From the NCBI GenBank assembly GCA_964425255.1, contig CAYRMV010000002.1:26880-90879 (forward strand): DNA of 64,000 nt, written 5' to 3'. The notes beneath the pieces were generated by a model. The model worked only from the letters and a program-made list of their open reading frames with translations, was not told the origin of the DNA and ran no database searches. Position 1 is the stretch's first letter; each line of letters starts with the position of its first letter. A program made the position numbers and the translations under genes. Of the stretch, positions 55,480 through 64,000 are shown piece by piece. Source of the stretch: CAYRMV01 sp964425255. GTDB lineage: Bacteria > Bacteroidota > Bacteroidia > Flavobacteriales_D > Crocinitomicaceae.

Positions 55480-57663
55480 ATGAAAAGAATCACGGATGTA
55501 CTTCAAGCATCATTGCTTGGATTCGCCTTAACCGCCTCTATAACAGGGTTTTCACAGAAAAAGGAATTGGATCCGCAAAATATGCGTGCTGGTGAATCTG
55601 TGGAATTCTGTCGGACGCACAAAATTCAAGCTGAATTAGAATCAAATCCAGCTTATCTCCAACAGATGGCAATTGATCAACAATTGCTACAAAACGCTGA
55701 GCAAAATAACGGTGGTGCTCGTAACACGATTTATACCATTCCAGTTGTTTTTCACGTATTACACAATGGTGGCGCTGAAAATATTTCACGTGAACAAATC
55801 ATGGATGCGCTTGCAATTTTGAACCGTGATTACCGCTTACAAAATGCAGATGCAAATTCAGTTCACATGGATTTTAGAGCATCTAACCCTAATGCATTTG
55901 TTACTCCAGCAGATGTAGAAATTGAATTTGCTCTGGCAACAAAAGCGCCAAATGGTCAATGTTTTAGTGGAATCACACGAACTCAGTCTCCAATGAGTTT
56001 TCAAGGTGATGACGGTGGCGATCAAGTTCAGGCAATCATCAATGGAAATGATGTTTTTAATGGACAATGGCCAGGAAATAAATACTTGAACGTATTTATT
56101 TGTGGTGAAATCGGTGGTGCTGCAGGTTACACAACAAAACCTTCCAATTGGTCAGGAACTTCCATGACAAACGGAATTTGGATTTTACACAACTATGTGG
56201 GTTCATTTGGGACTGGTTCTCCTACTGCATCTCGTGCTTTGACGCATGAAGTTGGACATTGGTTAAACCTAGATCATACTTGGGGTGGAAACAACAACCC
56301 AGGGAATGCATCAAGTTGTAACTCAGACGATGCTGTTTCCGATACTCCTAATTGTATTGGATTGACTTCTTGTAACTTGAATGCAAATACTTGTACAAGC
56401 AACGGTATCTGGGGGCAAGACGTACGTGATAATGCTGAAAACTACATGGATTATTCGTATTGTTCTAAAATGTTCACTCCGGGTCAAGTTACTCGTATGC
56501 GAACAGCAATTACTTCTTCTGTTGGTGGAAGAAATAATATTTGGACGGCATCTAATTTGGCATCTGTTGGTGCAGATGGTAATGCAGCCTTGTGTAAAGC
56601 AGATTTTAGCGCAAGTTTGACTCAAGTTTGTGTTGGGACACAAGTTACATTTACAGATATGTCTTACCACAATGTACAAACTAGATCTTGGTCTTTCCCA
56701 GGTGGAACTCCAGCAACATCATCATCAGCTAATCCTGTTGTAATTTACAATACACCAGGTGTATATCAAGTTTCATTAACTGCTTCTGATGGATCTACTT
56801 CTGATGATGAAGTGAAAGTAGGTTACATTACTGTTCTACCTGAAGGAGTTACTTTACCAATTTATGAAGGTTTCGAAGCATACAATGAAACAGCTCAAGT
56901 TCCATTTACTTCTGTGTCTAATTTGAACAATGCGAAATGGGAATTGACAACGACAGTTGGACAAACTGGAACAAAGAGTATGAAGTTGAATAACTTTGGT
57001 CAGTCTGGAGCAAACATTGATGAAATGATTTCAGCACCGATGGACTTGTCTAATGTTACTTCTTCAACGGGTATGACTTTGTCTTTCCGATATGCTTACC
57101 GCAAGAGATCATCAGCGAATGCAGAAGTATTGAAAGTGATGATTAGCAATGATTGTGGGGAATCTTGGGTTCAAAGAAGAACGATTTCTGGAACTGCATT
57201 GGGTACAGAAGTGGTAACTTCTTCTTGGGAACCAACAACGTCAGATTGGGTAACTGTTCACATGACGAATGTCACTTCTTCTTATTGGGTGGATAACTTT
57301 ATGTATAAGTTTGTCTTTGAAGGAAATGGAGGAAACAATGTGTACATTGATAACATCAATATTTACACTGGAGATCCAAGTGAATTAAGCATTGAGGAAG
57401 CAGCAAATTCAATTCAAAATACAGCGATTTATCCAAATCCGGCTGATGATCAAATCAATGTAGCATTCAATGTTCCAACTGCTCAGAAAATGAAAGTTCA
57501 AATTATTGATGTGACTGGAAAAATTGTTGAGACAAAAGAAATTCAAGCACTTTCTGGTGATAATTTAGTCTTGTTGTCTACCGATCACATTGCGAAAGGT
57601 ATGTATCAAGTGAAGTTAGGAAACGAAACAATCAACCACGTAATGCAAGTGGTAATTCGTTAA
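55480..57663 (+). CDS. secreted M43 zinc metalloprotease, T9SS cargo, copy 1
   Basis: The 727-residue precursor has a signal-like start and a pappalysin-type (M43) catalytic domain with the zinc motif HEVGHWLNLDH (first His at 256) and the Met-turn YMDYSYCSKMFT. A PKD domain (VTFTDMSYHNVQTRSWSFPG) follows, then a region with a MAM- or jelly-roll-like pattern. The C-terminal T9SS sorting domain reads IYPNPADDQINVAF to AKGMYQVKLGN. It likely degrades proteins outside the cell. The next gene is a paralogue of the same layout, so this is a tandem duplication. Confidence 0.9.
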   Translation: MKRITDVLQASLLGFALTASITGFSQKKELDPQNMRAGESVEFCRTHKIQAELESNPAYLQQMAIDQQLLQNAEQNNGGARNTIYTIPVVFHVLHNGGAENISREQIMDALAILNRDYRLQNADANSVHMDFRASNPNAFVTPADVEIEFALATKAPNGQCFSGITRTQSPMSFQGDDGGDQVQAIINGNDVFNGQWPGNKYLNVFICGEIGGAAGYTTKPSNWSGTSMTNGIWILHNYVGSFGTGSPTASRALTHEVGHWLNLDHTWGGNNNPGNASSCNSDDAVSDTPNCIGLTSCNLNANTCTSNGIWGQDVRDNAENYMDYSYCSKMFTPGQVTRMRTAITSSVGGRNNIWTASNLASVGADGNAALCKADFSASLTQVCVGTQVTFTDMSYHNVQTRSWSFPGGTPATSSSANPVVIYNTPGVYQVSLTASDGSTSDDEVKVGYITVLPEGVTLPIYEGFEAYNETAQVPFTSVSNLNNAKWELTTTVGQTGTKSMKLNNFGQSGANIDEMISAPMDLSNVTSSTGMTLSFRYAYRKRSSANAEVLKVMISNDCGESWVQRRTISGTALGTEVVTSSWEPTTSDWVTVHMTNVTSSYWVDNFMYKFVFEGNGGNNVYIDNINIYTGDPSELSIEEAANSIQNTAIYPNPADDQINVAFNVPTAQKMKVQIIDVTGKIVETKEIQALSGDNLVLLSTDHIAKGMYQVKLGNETINHVMQVVIR

Positions 57664-57683
57664 ATTATATAATGCAAACACTG

Positions 57684-57719
57684 AAAGAGGATGTCCGTAT
57701 TTTTCGTGACATCCTCTTT
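57684..57719 (+). terminator. terminator between the two M43 genes
   Basis: AAAGAGGATGTC at 57684-57695 pairs with GACATCCTCTTT at 57708-57719 around a 12-nt loop, then T. The 12-bp stem shows the two metalloprotease genes are separate transcripts. Confidence 0.9.
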
Positions 57720-57781
57720 TTTTAAACTTCAATGAAGGACATAAACTCAGCAATGTCCAGTCAATAACTAAATTTTATTTT

Positions 57782-59908
57782 ATGATGTCAACAAAACAAT
57801 GGAAACCAATCTTACTACTTTTGTTTGTTTGTCAGCATGTTTTTGCGCAAGATCGAACGGAAAGACCACTTTGTTCTTCGCACCATAAAATGGATGCATT
57901 AAATCTGTATCCTTCCTATTTACAAGCAAGGGAAAATCTGATTAATACGTCAAGTTCATCTTCTTCTCGAGGTACAGTTTACACGATTCCTGTTGTATTT
58001 CATGTTTTGCATGTAGGTGGAGTAGAAAACATCAACGACGAACAAATTATCAATGCAATGGAAATCATTAACCGTGATTTTCGTCTGCTGAATGCTGATG
58101 CAAACAATGTAAATTTGGATTTTCGTGCATCCAATCCGAATGCTTTTGTCACTCCTGCTGATATTGAGGTTGAATTTCAGTTAGCAACGAAAGCGCCAGA
58201 TGGAACGTGTTTCAATGGAATCACACGAACATTTTCGCCAGTAAGTTATCAAGGTGAAGAAGGATTTAATCAAGTTCAAACAATTATCGAAAATAACAAT
58301 GTTTATCAAGGTCATTGGCCTTCACGTTCTTATTTGAACATTTTTGTGTGTGGTGATATAGGAGGTGCGGCAGGTTATACTTTCTTACCCGGAGGTTGGT
58401 TTGATGAAATGGAAACTTATTTTGGTATTTGGATACTTTCTGATTATGTGGGTGCAATCGGTACGGGTTCGGTTTCTACTTCGCGTGCTTTGACTCACGA
58501 AATTGGACATTGGCTTGGTTTGCCTCACACATGGGGAGGAACAAATGAACCTGGTGTTCCAGATAACTGTTTTGATGATGATGGAGTGGACGATACTCCC
58601 AACTGTCAAGGTGTAACTTCTTGTAACCAGAATGCGAATACCTGCAACGATCCGGGGATTTGGACAGTAGATGTTCGAGACAATGTCGAAAATTACATGG
58701 ATTATTCCTACTGTTCAAAGATGTTCACTCCCGGTCAAGCTGCTCTAATGCGAGCAGTGCTCGAATCATCGTTGGATGGACGAAATAATTTGTGGTCTCA
58801 ATCAAATTTAGCTGAAACGGGTGTTGGGGAAGAATTGGTTCTTTGTCGCGCTGATTTTTCGGTCCTCAATCCGGTTGTTTGTAGTGGAACAAGTGTTCAA
58901 TTTACCGATCAATCGTTTAATAATGTTCAATCATGGAATTGGTCTTTCCCAGGTGGAATACCAGCAACTTCCACTGAAGAAAATCCGGTGGTTGTGTATG
59001 CAACTCCTGGAAATCATACAGTAACATTAACTGTTTCGGATGGTACTAATTCATTGACAAAAGAAAAAATTGATTTTATTCAAGTGCTCAATACGCCAAC
59101 CAATTTGCCTATTTACGAAGGTTTTGAGCCGTATGTAACAGTGAGTCAAATTCCATTTAAAGTTCAATCCAATACTTCAGGACCTACTTGGTCGCTTTAC
59201 AACAATGGTCAGTTTTCAGCGAAAAGCATGTGTTTATTCAATTTTTTGCAATCGCCAGGGGATGTTGATGAATTGATTTCTGAACCGATTGACTTATCTG
59301 GAATCACATCGCAAACGGATGTTACACTTTCTTTCCGATTTGCTCATCGAAAAACACCAACCACAGGAACTGAATTTTTGAAAGTCTTCATCAGTAACGA
59401 CTGTGGTCAGACGTGGGTCCAACGCCGAACGATTTCAGGTACAGCCTTATCAACCGAATCAGAGCAACAATATTGGACACCCACCAACGACGATTGGAAA
59501 ACGGTTCACGTAACCAATATTACGTCGAGCTATTGGGTCGAAAATTTCATGTATAAATTTGTTTTTGAGGCAAATGGCGGGAATAATTTGTATGTTGACA
59601 ACATCAATATTTATGCGGGTGGACCAAGTGAATTGAATGTCGACGAGTTGAATCTGTTCTCCCATTTTTCTATTTTCCCAAATCCTGCGGAGGATCAATT
59701 GACCGTTTCTTTCCCTGCTGCTCAGCCACAGGAAATGACCCTAGAATTAATCGATTTGACTGGAAAAGTGTTGATGAAAAAATCAATTCAAGCTCAAACG
59801 GGTGAAAATCAAGTGCAACTTTCTACGCAGCAATTCGAAGCTGGAATGTATCATGTTCGTATCGGAAATGAAAATAACGTTGAAGTAAAAACAGTGATTT
59901 TACGATAA
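57782..59908 (+). CDS. secreted M43 zinc metalloprotease, T9SS cargo, copy 2
   Basis: The 708-residue paralogue has a signal peptide (PILLLLFVCQHVFAQ), the zinc motif HEIGHWLGLPH (first His at 239) and the Met-turn YMDYSYCSKMFT. A PKD domain (VQFTDQSFNNVQSWNWSFPG), the same jelly-roll-like region, and a C-terminal sorting domain (IFPNPAEDQLTVSF to EAGMYHVRIGN) follow. The N-terminus is shorter, without the propeptide extension of copy 1. Amino-acid identity to copy 1 is high in the catalytic part, but codons differ, so the duplication is not recent. Ends at a bidirectional terminator. Confidence 0.9.
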   Translation: MMSTKQWKPILLLLFVCQHVFAQDRTERPLCSSHHKMDALNLYPSYLQARENLINTSSSSSSRGTVYTIPVVFHVLHVGGVENINDEQIINAMEIINRDFRLLNADANNVNLDFRASNPNAFVTPADIEVEFQLATKAPDGTCFNGITRTFSPVSYQGEEGFNQVQTIIENNNVYQGHWPSRSYLNIFVCGDIGGAAGYTFLPGGWFDEMETYFGIWILSDYVGAIGTGSVSTSRALTHEIGHWLGLPHTWGGTNEPGVPDNCFDDDGVDDTPNCQGVTSCNQNANTCNDPGIWTVDVRDNVENYMDYSYCSKMFTPGQAALMRAVLESSLDGRNNLWSQSNLAETGVGEELVLCRADFSVLNPVVCSGTSVQFTDQSFNNVQSWNWSFPGGIPATSTEENPVVVYATPGNHTVTLTVSDGTNSLTKEKIDFIQVLNTPTNLPIYEGFEPYVTVSQIPFKVQSNTSGPTWSLYNNGQFSAKSMCLFNFLQSPGDVDELISEPIDLSGITSQTDVTLSFRFAHRKTPTTGTEFLKVFISNDCGQTWVQRRTISGTALSTESEQQYWTPTNDDWKTVHVTNITSSYWVENFMYKFVFEANGGNNLYVDNINIYAGGPSELNVDELNLFSHFSIFPNPAEDQLTVSFPAAQPQEMTLELIDLTGKVLMKKSIQAQTGENQVQLSTQQFEAGMYHVRIGNENNVEVKTVILR

Positions 59909-59923
59909 CGATAAATCGATCTT

Positions 59924-59958
59924 AAAAGGGCATCTCGTTTTGAAACAGATGTCCTTTT
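59924..59958. terminator. bidirectional terminator between M43 copy 2 and Ppx
   Basis: AAAAGGGCATCT at 59924-59935 pairs with AGATGTCCTTTT at 59947-59958, with one G-T pair. It serves the two converging genes. Confidence 0.8.
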
Positions 59959-59971
59959 CTATTTTATTATT

Positions 59972-60856
59972 CTAGGATTTTGCTTTTTCTTGTAGATACA
60001 AATCATAAATCATTCCATCTGAAAGTCCGATTTTCGGGACATGAAATTCTTTGCATTTCAACTCTTTGAATATAAACGAATAAATCTCACAAGCTGGAAT
60101 GATTACATCGGCACGGTCTGGTTTTAACTGGAACAAATCAACCCGTTGATCGACTGTTAAGGGAGCGAGTTCCTCGTACAGTTTTTTCATTTTTCGAACT
60201 GCAATTGGCTCATTTTGTTGTGCACCTAAGATTTTGTGAATTTTATTGATGTTTCCTCCTGTTGCGAAAACTTGATGCGGCGTACTAGCATCCACATGTT
60301 CATCAATCCATGTTTTGATTTCTTTCCAAATGGATTTCTCAATTTTTCCTTTGATAGAACGTACTGTTCCTACTCGGAAAGATTTCGCTGCTACGCGTTT
60401 TCCGGATTCAAACACACTGATTTCCGTGCTTCCACCACCCACATCAATCACAATAAAAGATGATTTTTTATCGATATCCAAGAGGAAAAACGTTCCAAAA
60501 ATCAATCGTGCTTCTTCGTCACCCGAAATTACTTCGATGTTTACGTCTGTTTTTTCTCGAATGCGTTCAATCACTTCATGGGCATTGCTTGCTTCACGCA
60601 TGGCAGAAGTAGCACAAGCACGAAGCTGTTTCACATCAAATATTTCAGCAATTAACCGAAACGCATGCATGGTTTTTTCAAATTGTTCGAGTTTAGCAGG
60701 TGTAATTTCGCCTTGATCGAAAACCACTTCGCCCAAGCGCAAAGGGATGCGAGTGTAGGAAATTTTCTTCACAAATGCGTGATCTCCTTCATGACAAACT
60801 TCTCCCACTAGCAAGCGAGCTGCGTTGGTTCCAATATCAATTGCTCCGTATTTCAT
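59972..60856 (-). CDS. Ppx/GppA-type phosphatase
   Basis: The 294-residue protein has the N-terminal ASKHA phosphate loop AIDIGTNAARLL and the second loop VIDVGGGSTEISVF with catalytic Glu region (SAMREASNAHEV). It hydrolyses polyphosphate or pppGpp in characterised relatives. It has only the two catalytic domains and lacks the C-terminal HD-like region of E. coli Ppx. A TATTTTCG box ends 4 nt before the ATG, which would give a leaderless mRNA. Confidence 0.88.
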   Translation of the reverse strand: MKYGAIDIGTNAARLLVGEVCHEGDHAFVKKISYTRIPLRLGEVVFDQGEITPAKLEQFEKTMHAFRLIAEIFDVKQLRACATSAMREASNAHEVIERIREKTDVNIEVISGDEEARLIFGTFFLLDIDKKSSFIVIDVGGGSTEISVFESGKRVAAKSFRVGTVRSIKGKIEKSIWKEIKTWIDEHVDASTPHQVFATGGNINKIHKILGAQQNEPIAVRKMKKLYEELAPLTVDQRVDLFQLKPDRADVIIPACEIYSFIFKELKCKEFHVPKIGLSDGMIYDLYLQEKAKS

Positions 60857-60860
60857 TTTT

Positions 60861-60868
60861 CGAAAATA
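60861..60868 (-). promoter_or_regulatory. candidate -7 box abutting ppx start (TATTTTCG)
   Basis: TAnnTTyG variant on the minus strand, 4 nt before the ppx ATG. Confidence 0.3.
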
Positions 60869-60979
60869 GAAAACTAGGAGGAAATACGTGTTGCAATGAA
60901 CATTATTTTATGAACAAATCACAAAAAGGGAGTTGATTTGAATTAGAAGTCCTATTTTAGTTGCACAAAAAACAAAATT

Positions 60980-61480
60980 ATGGCAACAATAACATTCAAA
61001 GGAAATGAAATTCACACCAACGGGCAATTGCCAGAAGTTGGTTCAAAAGCGATTGACTTTACATTAACAAAAAACGATCTTTCAGCGGCGAAATTGTCCG
61101 ATTTTGCAGGAAAAAGAGTAATATTAAATATTTTCCCAAGCATCGATACAGGGATTTGTGCTGCTTCAGTTCGTCATTTTAACCAAGATGCAAGTCAGTT
61201 AGAAAATACGGAAGTTTTGTGTATTTCGCGCGATTTACCCTTTGCTCAAACCCGTTTTTGCGGTGCAGAAGGAATTGATAAAGTGGCTACCGTTTCCGAT
61301 TTTAAAGACGGATCTTTTGGAAAAAACTATGGTTTGGAGATGACGGATGGACCCTTGCAAGGTTTACATGCGCGTGCCGTTGTTGTTTTAAACGAAAACC
61401 AAGAAGTGATCTACACCGAATTGGTTCCCGAAATTGCACAAGAACCAAATTACGAAGCAGCAATTGCGGTGTTGAAGTAA
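60980..61480 (+). CDS. tpx: thiol peroxidase
   Basis: The 166-residue enzyme is a Tpx-type atypical 2-Cys peroxiredoxin that reduces peroxides. The peroxidatic Cys is in IDTGICAASVRHF and the resolving Cys in ARTRFCGAEG-like segment QTRFCGAEGI. The closing LVPEIAQEPNYE is diagnostic for Tpx. Length is normal. It has its own bidirectional terminator shared with aspS. Confidence 0.95.
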   Translation: MATITFKGNEIHTNGQLPEVGSKAIDFTLTKNDLSAAKLSDFAGKRVILNIFPSIDTGICAASVRHFNQDASQLENTEVLCISRDLPFAQTRFCGAEGIDKVATVSDFKDGSFGKNYGLEMTDGPLQGLHARAVVVLNENQEVIYTELVPEIAQEPNYEAAIAVLK

Positions 61481-61494
61481 GATTTGATTAAATA

Positions 61495-61531
61495 AAAAAC
61501 GCTCATTACAAAGAAAGTGATGAGCGTTTTT
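61495..61531. terminator. bidirectional terminator between tpx and aspS
   Basis: A 15-bp stem, AAAAACGCTCATTAC at 61495-61509 and GTGATGAGCGTTTTT at 61517-61531, with one G-T pair and a 7-nt A-rich loop. T-runs flank it on both strands. Confidence 0.9.
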
Positions 61532-61550
61532 GTTTATAAGTCTTTTCTTA

Positions 61551-63302
61551 TCACTCCAATTCCACTTTCAAAGATAATTCTTTTAACTGATCGTTTGCGA
61601 GTGGTGCGGGTGCGTCAATCATCACATCGCGGCCACGGTTGTTTTTTGGGAATGCAATGTAATCACGGATGGAGTCTGAACCACCCATTGTTGCTACCAA
61701 ACGGTCTAAACCGAAAGCCAATCCACCGTGTGGAGGTGCGCCAAATTCAAAAGCATTCATCAAGAAACCAAATTGTGCTTGTGCTTCTTCGGGTGTGAAT
61801 CCAAGTAAATCAAACATTTTCGCTTGCAAATCACGGTCGTGAATACGAATGGATCCACCGCCCAATTCAACGCCGTTCATCGCTAAATCGTAGGCATTCG
61901 CACGAACTTTCCCAGGATCTGTTTCGATCAAATGAAAATCTTCTGGTTTTGGCGATGTGAAAGGATGGTGCATGGCGTGGTAACGTCCGTTTTCTTCGTC
62001 CCATTCCAACAAAGGAAAGTCCAATACCCACAACGGTTTGAAAACGTTTGGATTGCGTAATCCCAATTCATTCCCCATGTGCAAACGCAATTCATTCATT
62101 TGTTTGCGTGTTTTTTCCATTTCACCACATAAAACAAGCAATAAATCCCCTGGTTCGGCTTGCGCACGTTCTGCCCATTTTGCCAATTCTTCTTCCGAAT
62201 AAAATTTATCAACGGAAGACTTAAAGGTTCCGTCAGCATTGCATTTTAAATAGATCAAACCTGTTGCGCCAATTTGTGGGCGTTTTACCCAATCAGTCAG
62301 TGCATCCAGCTGTTTACGGGTGTATTCCGAACAATCTTTTGCGTTGATAGCAATGACCGTTTCAGCATTGTCAAATACGGAAAAACCTTTGTTTTGAACC
62401 AAATCGGTCAAGTAAACAAATTCCAAATCGAAGCGAATATCCGGTTTGTCAGATCCATATTTTTCCATTGCTTCCGCATAGGTCATACGTGGAAATGCGC
62501 CTTCGAATTCAACACCTCGAACCGTTGAAAACAAATGTTTTACCAAACCTTCGAATGTTTGAAGGATGTCTTCTTGCTCCACAAAGGCCATTTCACAGTC
62601 AATTTGGGTGAATTCAGGTTGTCTGTCGGCACGTAAATCCTCGTCGCGGAAACATTTGACAATTTGGTAATAACGATCAAATCCAGAAACCATCAACAAT
62701 TGTTTGAAGGTTTGAGGCGATTGCGGCAGGGCATAAAATTCGCCTTCGTTCATGCGGCTTGGTACCACAAAGTCGCGCGCTCCTTCTGGCGTCGATTTGA
62801 TCAAATAAGGTGTTTCAACATCCACAAAAAGCTGGCTGTCTAAGAATTTTCTGGTTTCAAGCGCAACTTTGTTTCGCAAGAATAATTTTTGTTGAACAGG
62901 ATTTCTTCGTAAATCCAAATAACGGTATTGAGCGCGTAATTCTTCTCCGCCATCTGTTTCATCTTCGATGGTAAATGGAGGTGTTTTTGCGGCATTCAGC
63001 ACAACTAATTTGGAAACTTTGATTTCGATGTCACCAGTTGCTAAATTCGCATTTTTACTTGTTCGCTCAATGACTAAACCTTCCACTTGAATGACAAATT
63101 CGCGGCCTAATTTTCGAGCTTGCAAACACAACTCTTCGTTGTCTTCCATGTTAAAAGCCAATTGAGTGATTCCGTATCGATCACGTAAATCAACAAAAGT
63201 CATTCCACCCAAATCGCGGGAACGTTGTACCCATCCAGCTAATGTAACTTGGTTACCAATGTTTTCGGCGCGTAAAGCACCACAAGTATGTGTTCTGTAC
63301 AT
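61551..63302 (-). CDS. aspS: aspartyl-tRNA synthetase
   Basis: The 583-residue class II synthetase charges tRNA-Asp. It has the N-terminal anticodon-binding OB domain (GWVQRSRDLGGMTFVDLRDR), motif 2 (KCFRDEDLRADRQPEFTQID) and motif 3 (GLAFGLDRLVATM), plus the bacterial insertion domain. ATG 63302 (MYRTHTCG) is chosen because a TATCTTTG box at 63321-63328 overlaps the longer start. Confidence 0.96.
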   Translation of the reverse strand: MYRTHTCGALRAENIGNQVTLAGWVQRSRDLGGMTFVDLRDRYGITQLAFNMEDNEELCLQARKLGREFVIQVEGLVIERTSKNANLATGDIEIKVSKLVVLNAAKTPPFTIEDETDGGEELRAQYRYLDLRRNPVQQKLFLRNKVALETRKFLDSQLFVDVETPYLIKSTPEGARDFVVPSRMNEGEFYALPQSPQTFKQLLMVSGFDRYYQIVKCFRDEDLRADRQPEFTQIDCEMAFVEQEDILQTFEGLVKHLFSTVRGVEFEGAFPRMTYAEAMEKYGSDKPDIRFDLEFVYLTDLVQNKGFSVFDNAETVIAINAKDCSEYTRKQLDALTDWVKRPQIGATGLIYLKCNADGTFKSSVDKFYSEEELAKWAERAQAEPGDLLLVLCGEMEKTRKQMNELRLHMGNELGLRNPNVFKPLWVLDFPLLEWDEENGRYHAMHHPFTSPKPEDFHLIETDPGKVRANAYDLAMNGVELGGGSIRIHDRDLQAKMFDLLGFTPEEAQAQFGFLMNAFEFGAPPHGGLAFGLDRLVATMGGSDSIRDYIAFPKNNRGRDVMIDAPAPLANDQLKELSLKVELE

Positions 63303-63320
63303 GAAAGTAATTTTGAGGTG

Positions 63321-63328
63321 CAAAGATA
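63321..63328 (-). promoter_or_regulatory. -7 promoter box of aspS (TATCTTTG)
   Basis: Exact TAnnTTTG match on the minus strand, 18 bp upstream of the aspS ATG. Confidence 0.55.
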
Positions 63329-63457
63329 GGGAGAAATATGGGATTGAAAAGGAAGATACAGATGGAATCCTTTTCCATTGAATGATAATTTATCGTCAAC
63401 AAGTAGCTAGCTCAAAAGGATAAGGGTGATTTTGCTTCGATTTTATCAAAATGCCTG

Positions 63458-63465
63458 TACATTTG
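63458..63465 (+). promoter_or_regulatory. -7 promoter box abutting HAD gene start (TACATTTG)
   Basis: Exact TAnnTTTG match ending 4 nt before the ATG at 63470. Transcription would start at or beside the ATG. Confidence 0.45.
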
Positions 63466-63469
63466 CAAC

Positions 63470-64000
63470 ATGAACTGGAAAGAAGCAGATGCAATTATTT
63501 TGGATTTAGGAGGTGTCATATTAAACCTCGATTATCAGCGAACACAGGCTGCGTTTGAAGCTTTGGGTTTGACTCAATTTCAAGAAATGTATACGCAAGC
63601 AGCTCAATCGGGATTGTTTGACGAGTTCGAAACTGGCCAATGTTCAACGCCGTATTTTGTGAACGCTTTGCTGCGATTTCTTCCCGCAGGAACTTCTCCC
63701 AATCAAGTTGTTGCTGCTTGGAATGCTATGATTTTGGACTTTCCTGAGGAAAATTTACATTTATTAGAGACATTAAATCAGCAAAAACGCCTTTTCTTGT
63801 TGAGCAATACCAATGAAATTCATTTGCAGGCGGTCAATCAGGCATTGCAGAAGAAAAGTCCACACAGTAATTTAGCGCCTTACTTTGAAAAAGTTTATTA
63901 TTCCCATATAATGAACGCTCGAAAACCCCATCCAGAAACGTTCTTGCAGGTGTGTGAGGAAAATAAGTTGAATCCAAGAAAAACCTTGTTTGTTGATGAT
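63470..64000 (+). CDS. HAD-family phosphatase, cut by right window edge
   Basis: The ATG at 63470 opens a frame of 177 codons that runs to the window end without a stop, so the 3' end is missing. The start MNWKEADAIILDLGGVILNL carries HAD motif I as DLGGV, with Gly replacing the second Asp, as in YihX-like sugar-phosphate phosphatases. Motif II is LLSNTN, the motif III lysine is in ARKPHPETF, and motif IV begins at LFVDD at the edge. A typical protein would be about 205 residues, so about 25 residues are missing. Substrate is not known. Confidence 0.88.
   Translation, partial: MNWKEADAIILDLGGVILNLDYQRTQAAFEALGLTQFQEMYTQAAQSGLFDEFETGQCSTPYFVNALLRFLPAGTSPNQVVAAWNAMILDFPEENLHLLETLNQQKRLFLLSNTNEIHLQAVNQALQKKSPHSNLAPYFEKVYYSHIMNARKPHPETFLQVCEENKLNPRKTLFVDD

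Overview
This 64 kb window looks like ordinary chromosome from a free-living member of the Bacteroidota, most likely a Flavobacteriales lineage such as Crocinitomicaceae/Fluviicola (inference). The reasons are low GC content, A-rich leaders without clear Shine-Dalgarno sites, repeated TAnnTTTG boxes ahead of genes (the Bacteroidota -7 element), and five secreted proteins ending in type IX secretion (T9SS) sorting domains. I found no prophage, CRISPR array, rRNA or tRNA. The only transposon-related trace is a truncated InsA-like DNA-binding protein at the left edge.

Left region (0-11 kb) is a carboxylate/acetate module. It holds an outer-membrane porin, an MHS-type MFS transporter with a hydrophilic insert, two small membrane proteins, a CbrA-like fusion of a sodium/solute symporter with a STAC domain and histidine kinase, a stand-alone receiver protein, and acetyl-CoA synthetase. 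Facing it is a RamB/ScfR-type short-chain fatty-acid regulator with a palindrome over its own promoter. A promoter box and a terminator with no ORF between them sit between acs and the regulator, giving a small-RNA candidate.

Region 10.8-19 kb on the minus strand carries a LacI regulator, gpsA, an Upf1-like superfamily 1 helicase, a quinone oxidoreductase, rsmI and an RDD membrane protein. Region 19-27 kb holds envelope proteins of unknown function (a DUF4377+META protein, a translationally coupled DUF4836-like pair, a lipoprotein) and an S9 peptidase. A large T9SS cargo protein follows at 27-29.7 kb.

Region 29.9-36.8 kb is a surface-polysaccharide or glycosylation cluster: a Wzz-like protein, an O-antigen ligase/polymerase-like protein, an unexpected lone CoA-transferase subunit B, then GT2, GT-C-like and GT2 genes that abut or overlap. 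It ends in a 300 bp intergenic region with two kinds of repeats. Region 37-49.7 kb mixes housekeeping and unknown genes (T9SS cargo, LysE exporter, YwqK/MORN repeat protein, YraN, ABC-F ATPase, rRNA methyltransferase, TPR protein, RidA, a giant NtrY-like kinase coupled to uridine kinase).

Region 49.8-64 kb carries a thioredoxin-like protein, three secreted T9SS peptidases (one trypsin-like, two tandem M43 metalloproteases), a lipoprotein, a trans-sulfuration enzyme, an SDR, Ppx/GppA, Tpx, AspS and a HAD phosphatase cut by the right edge. Several starts were moved downstream of the longest ORF where a signal peptide, promoter box or terminator shows the extension cannot be real.
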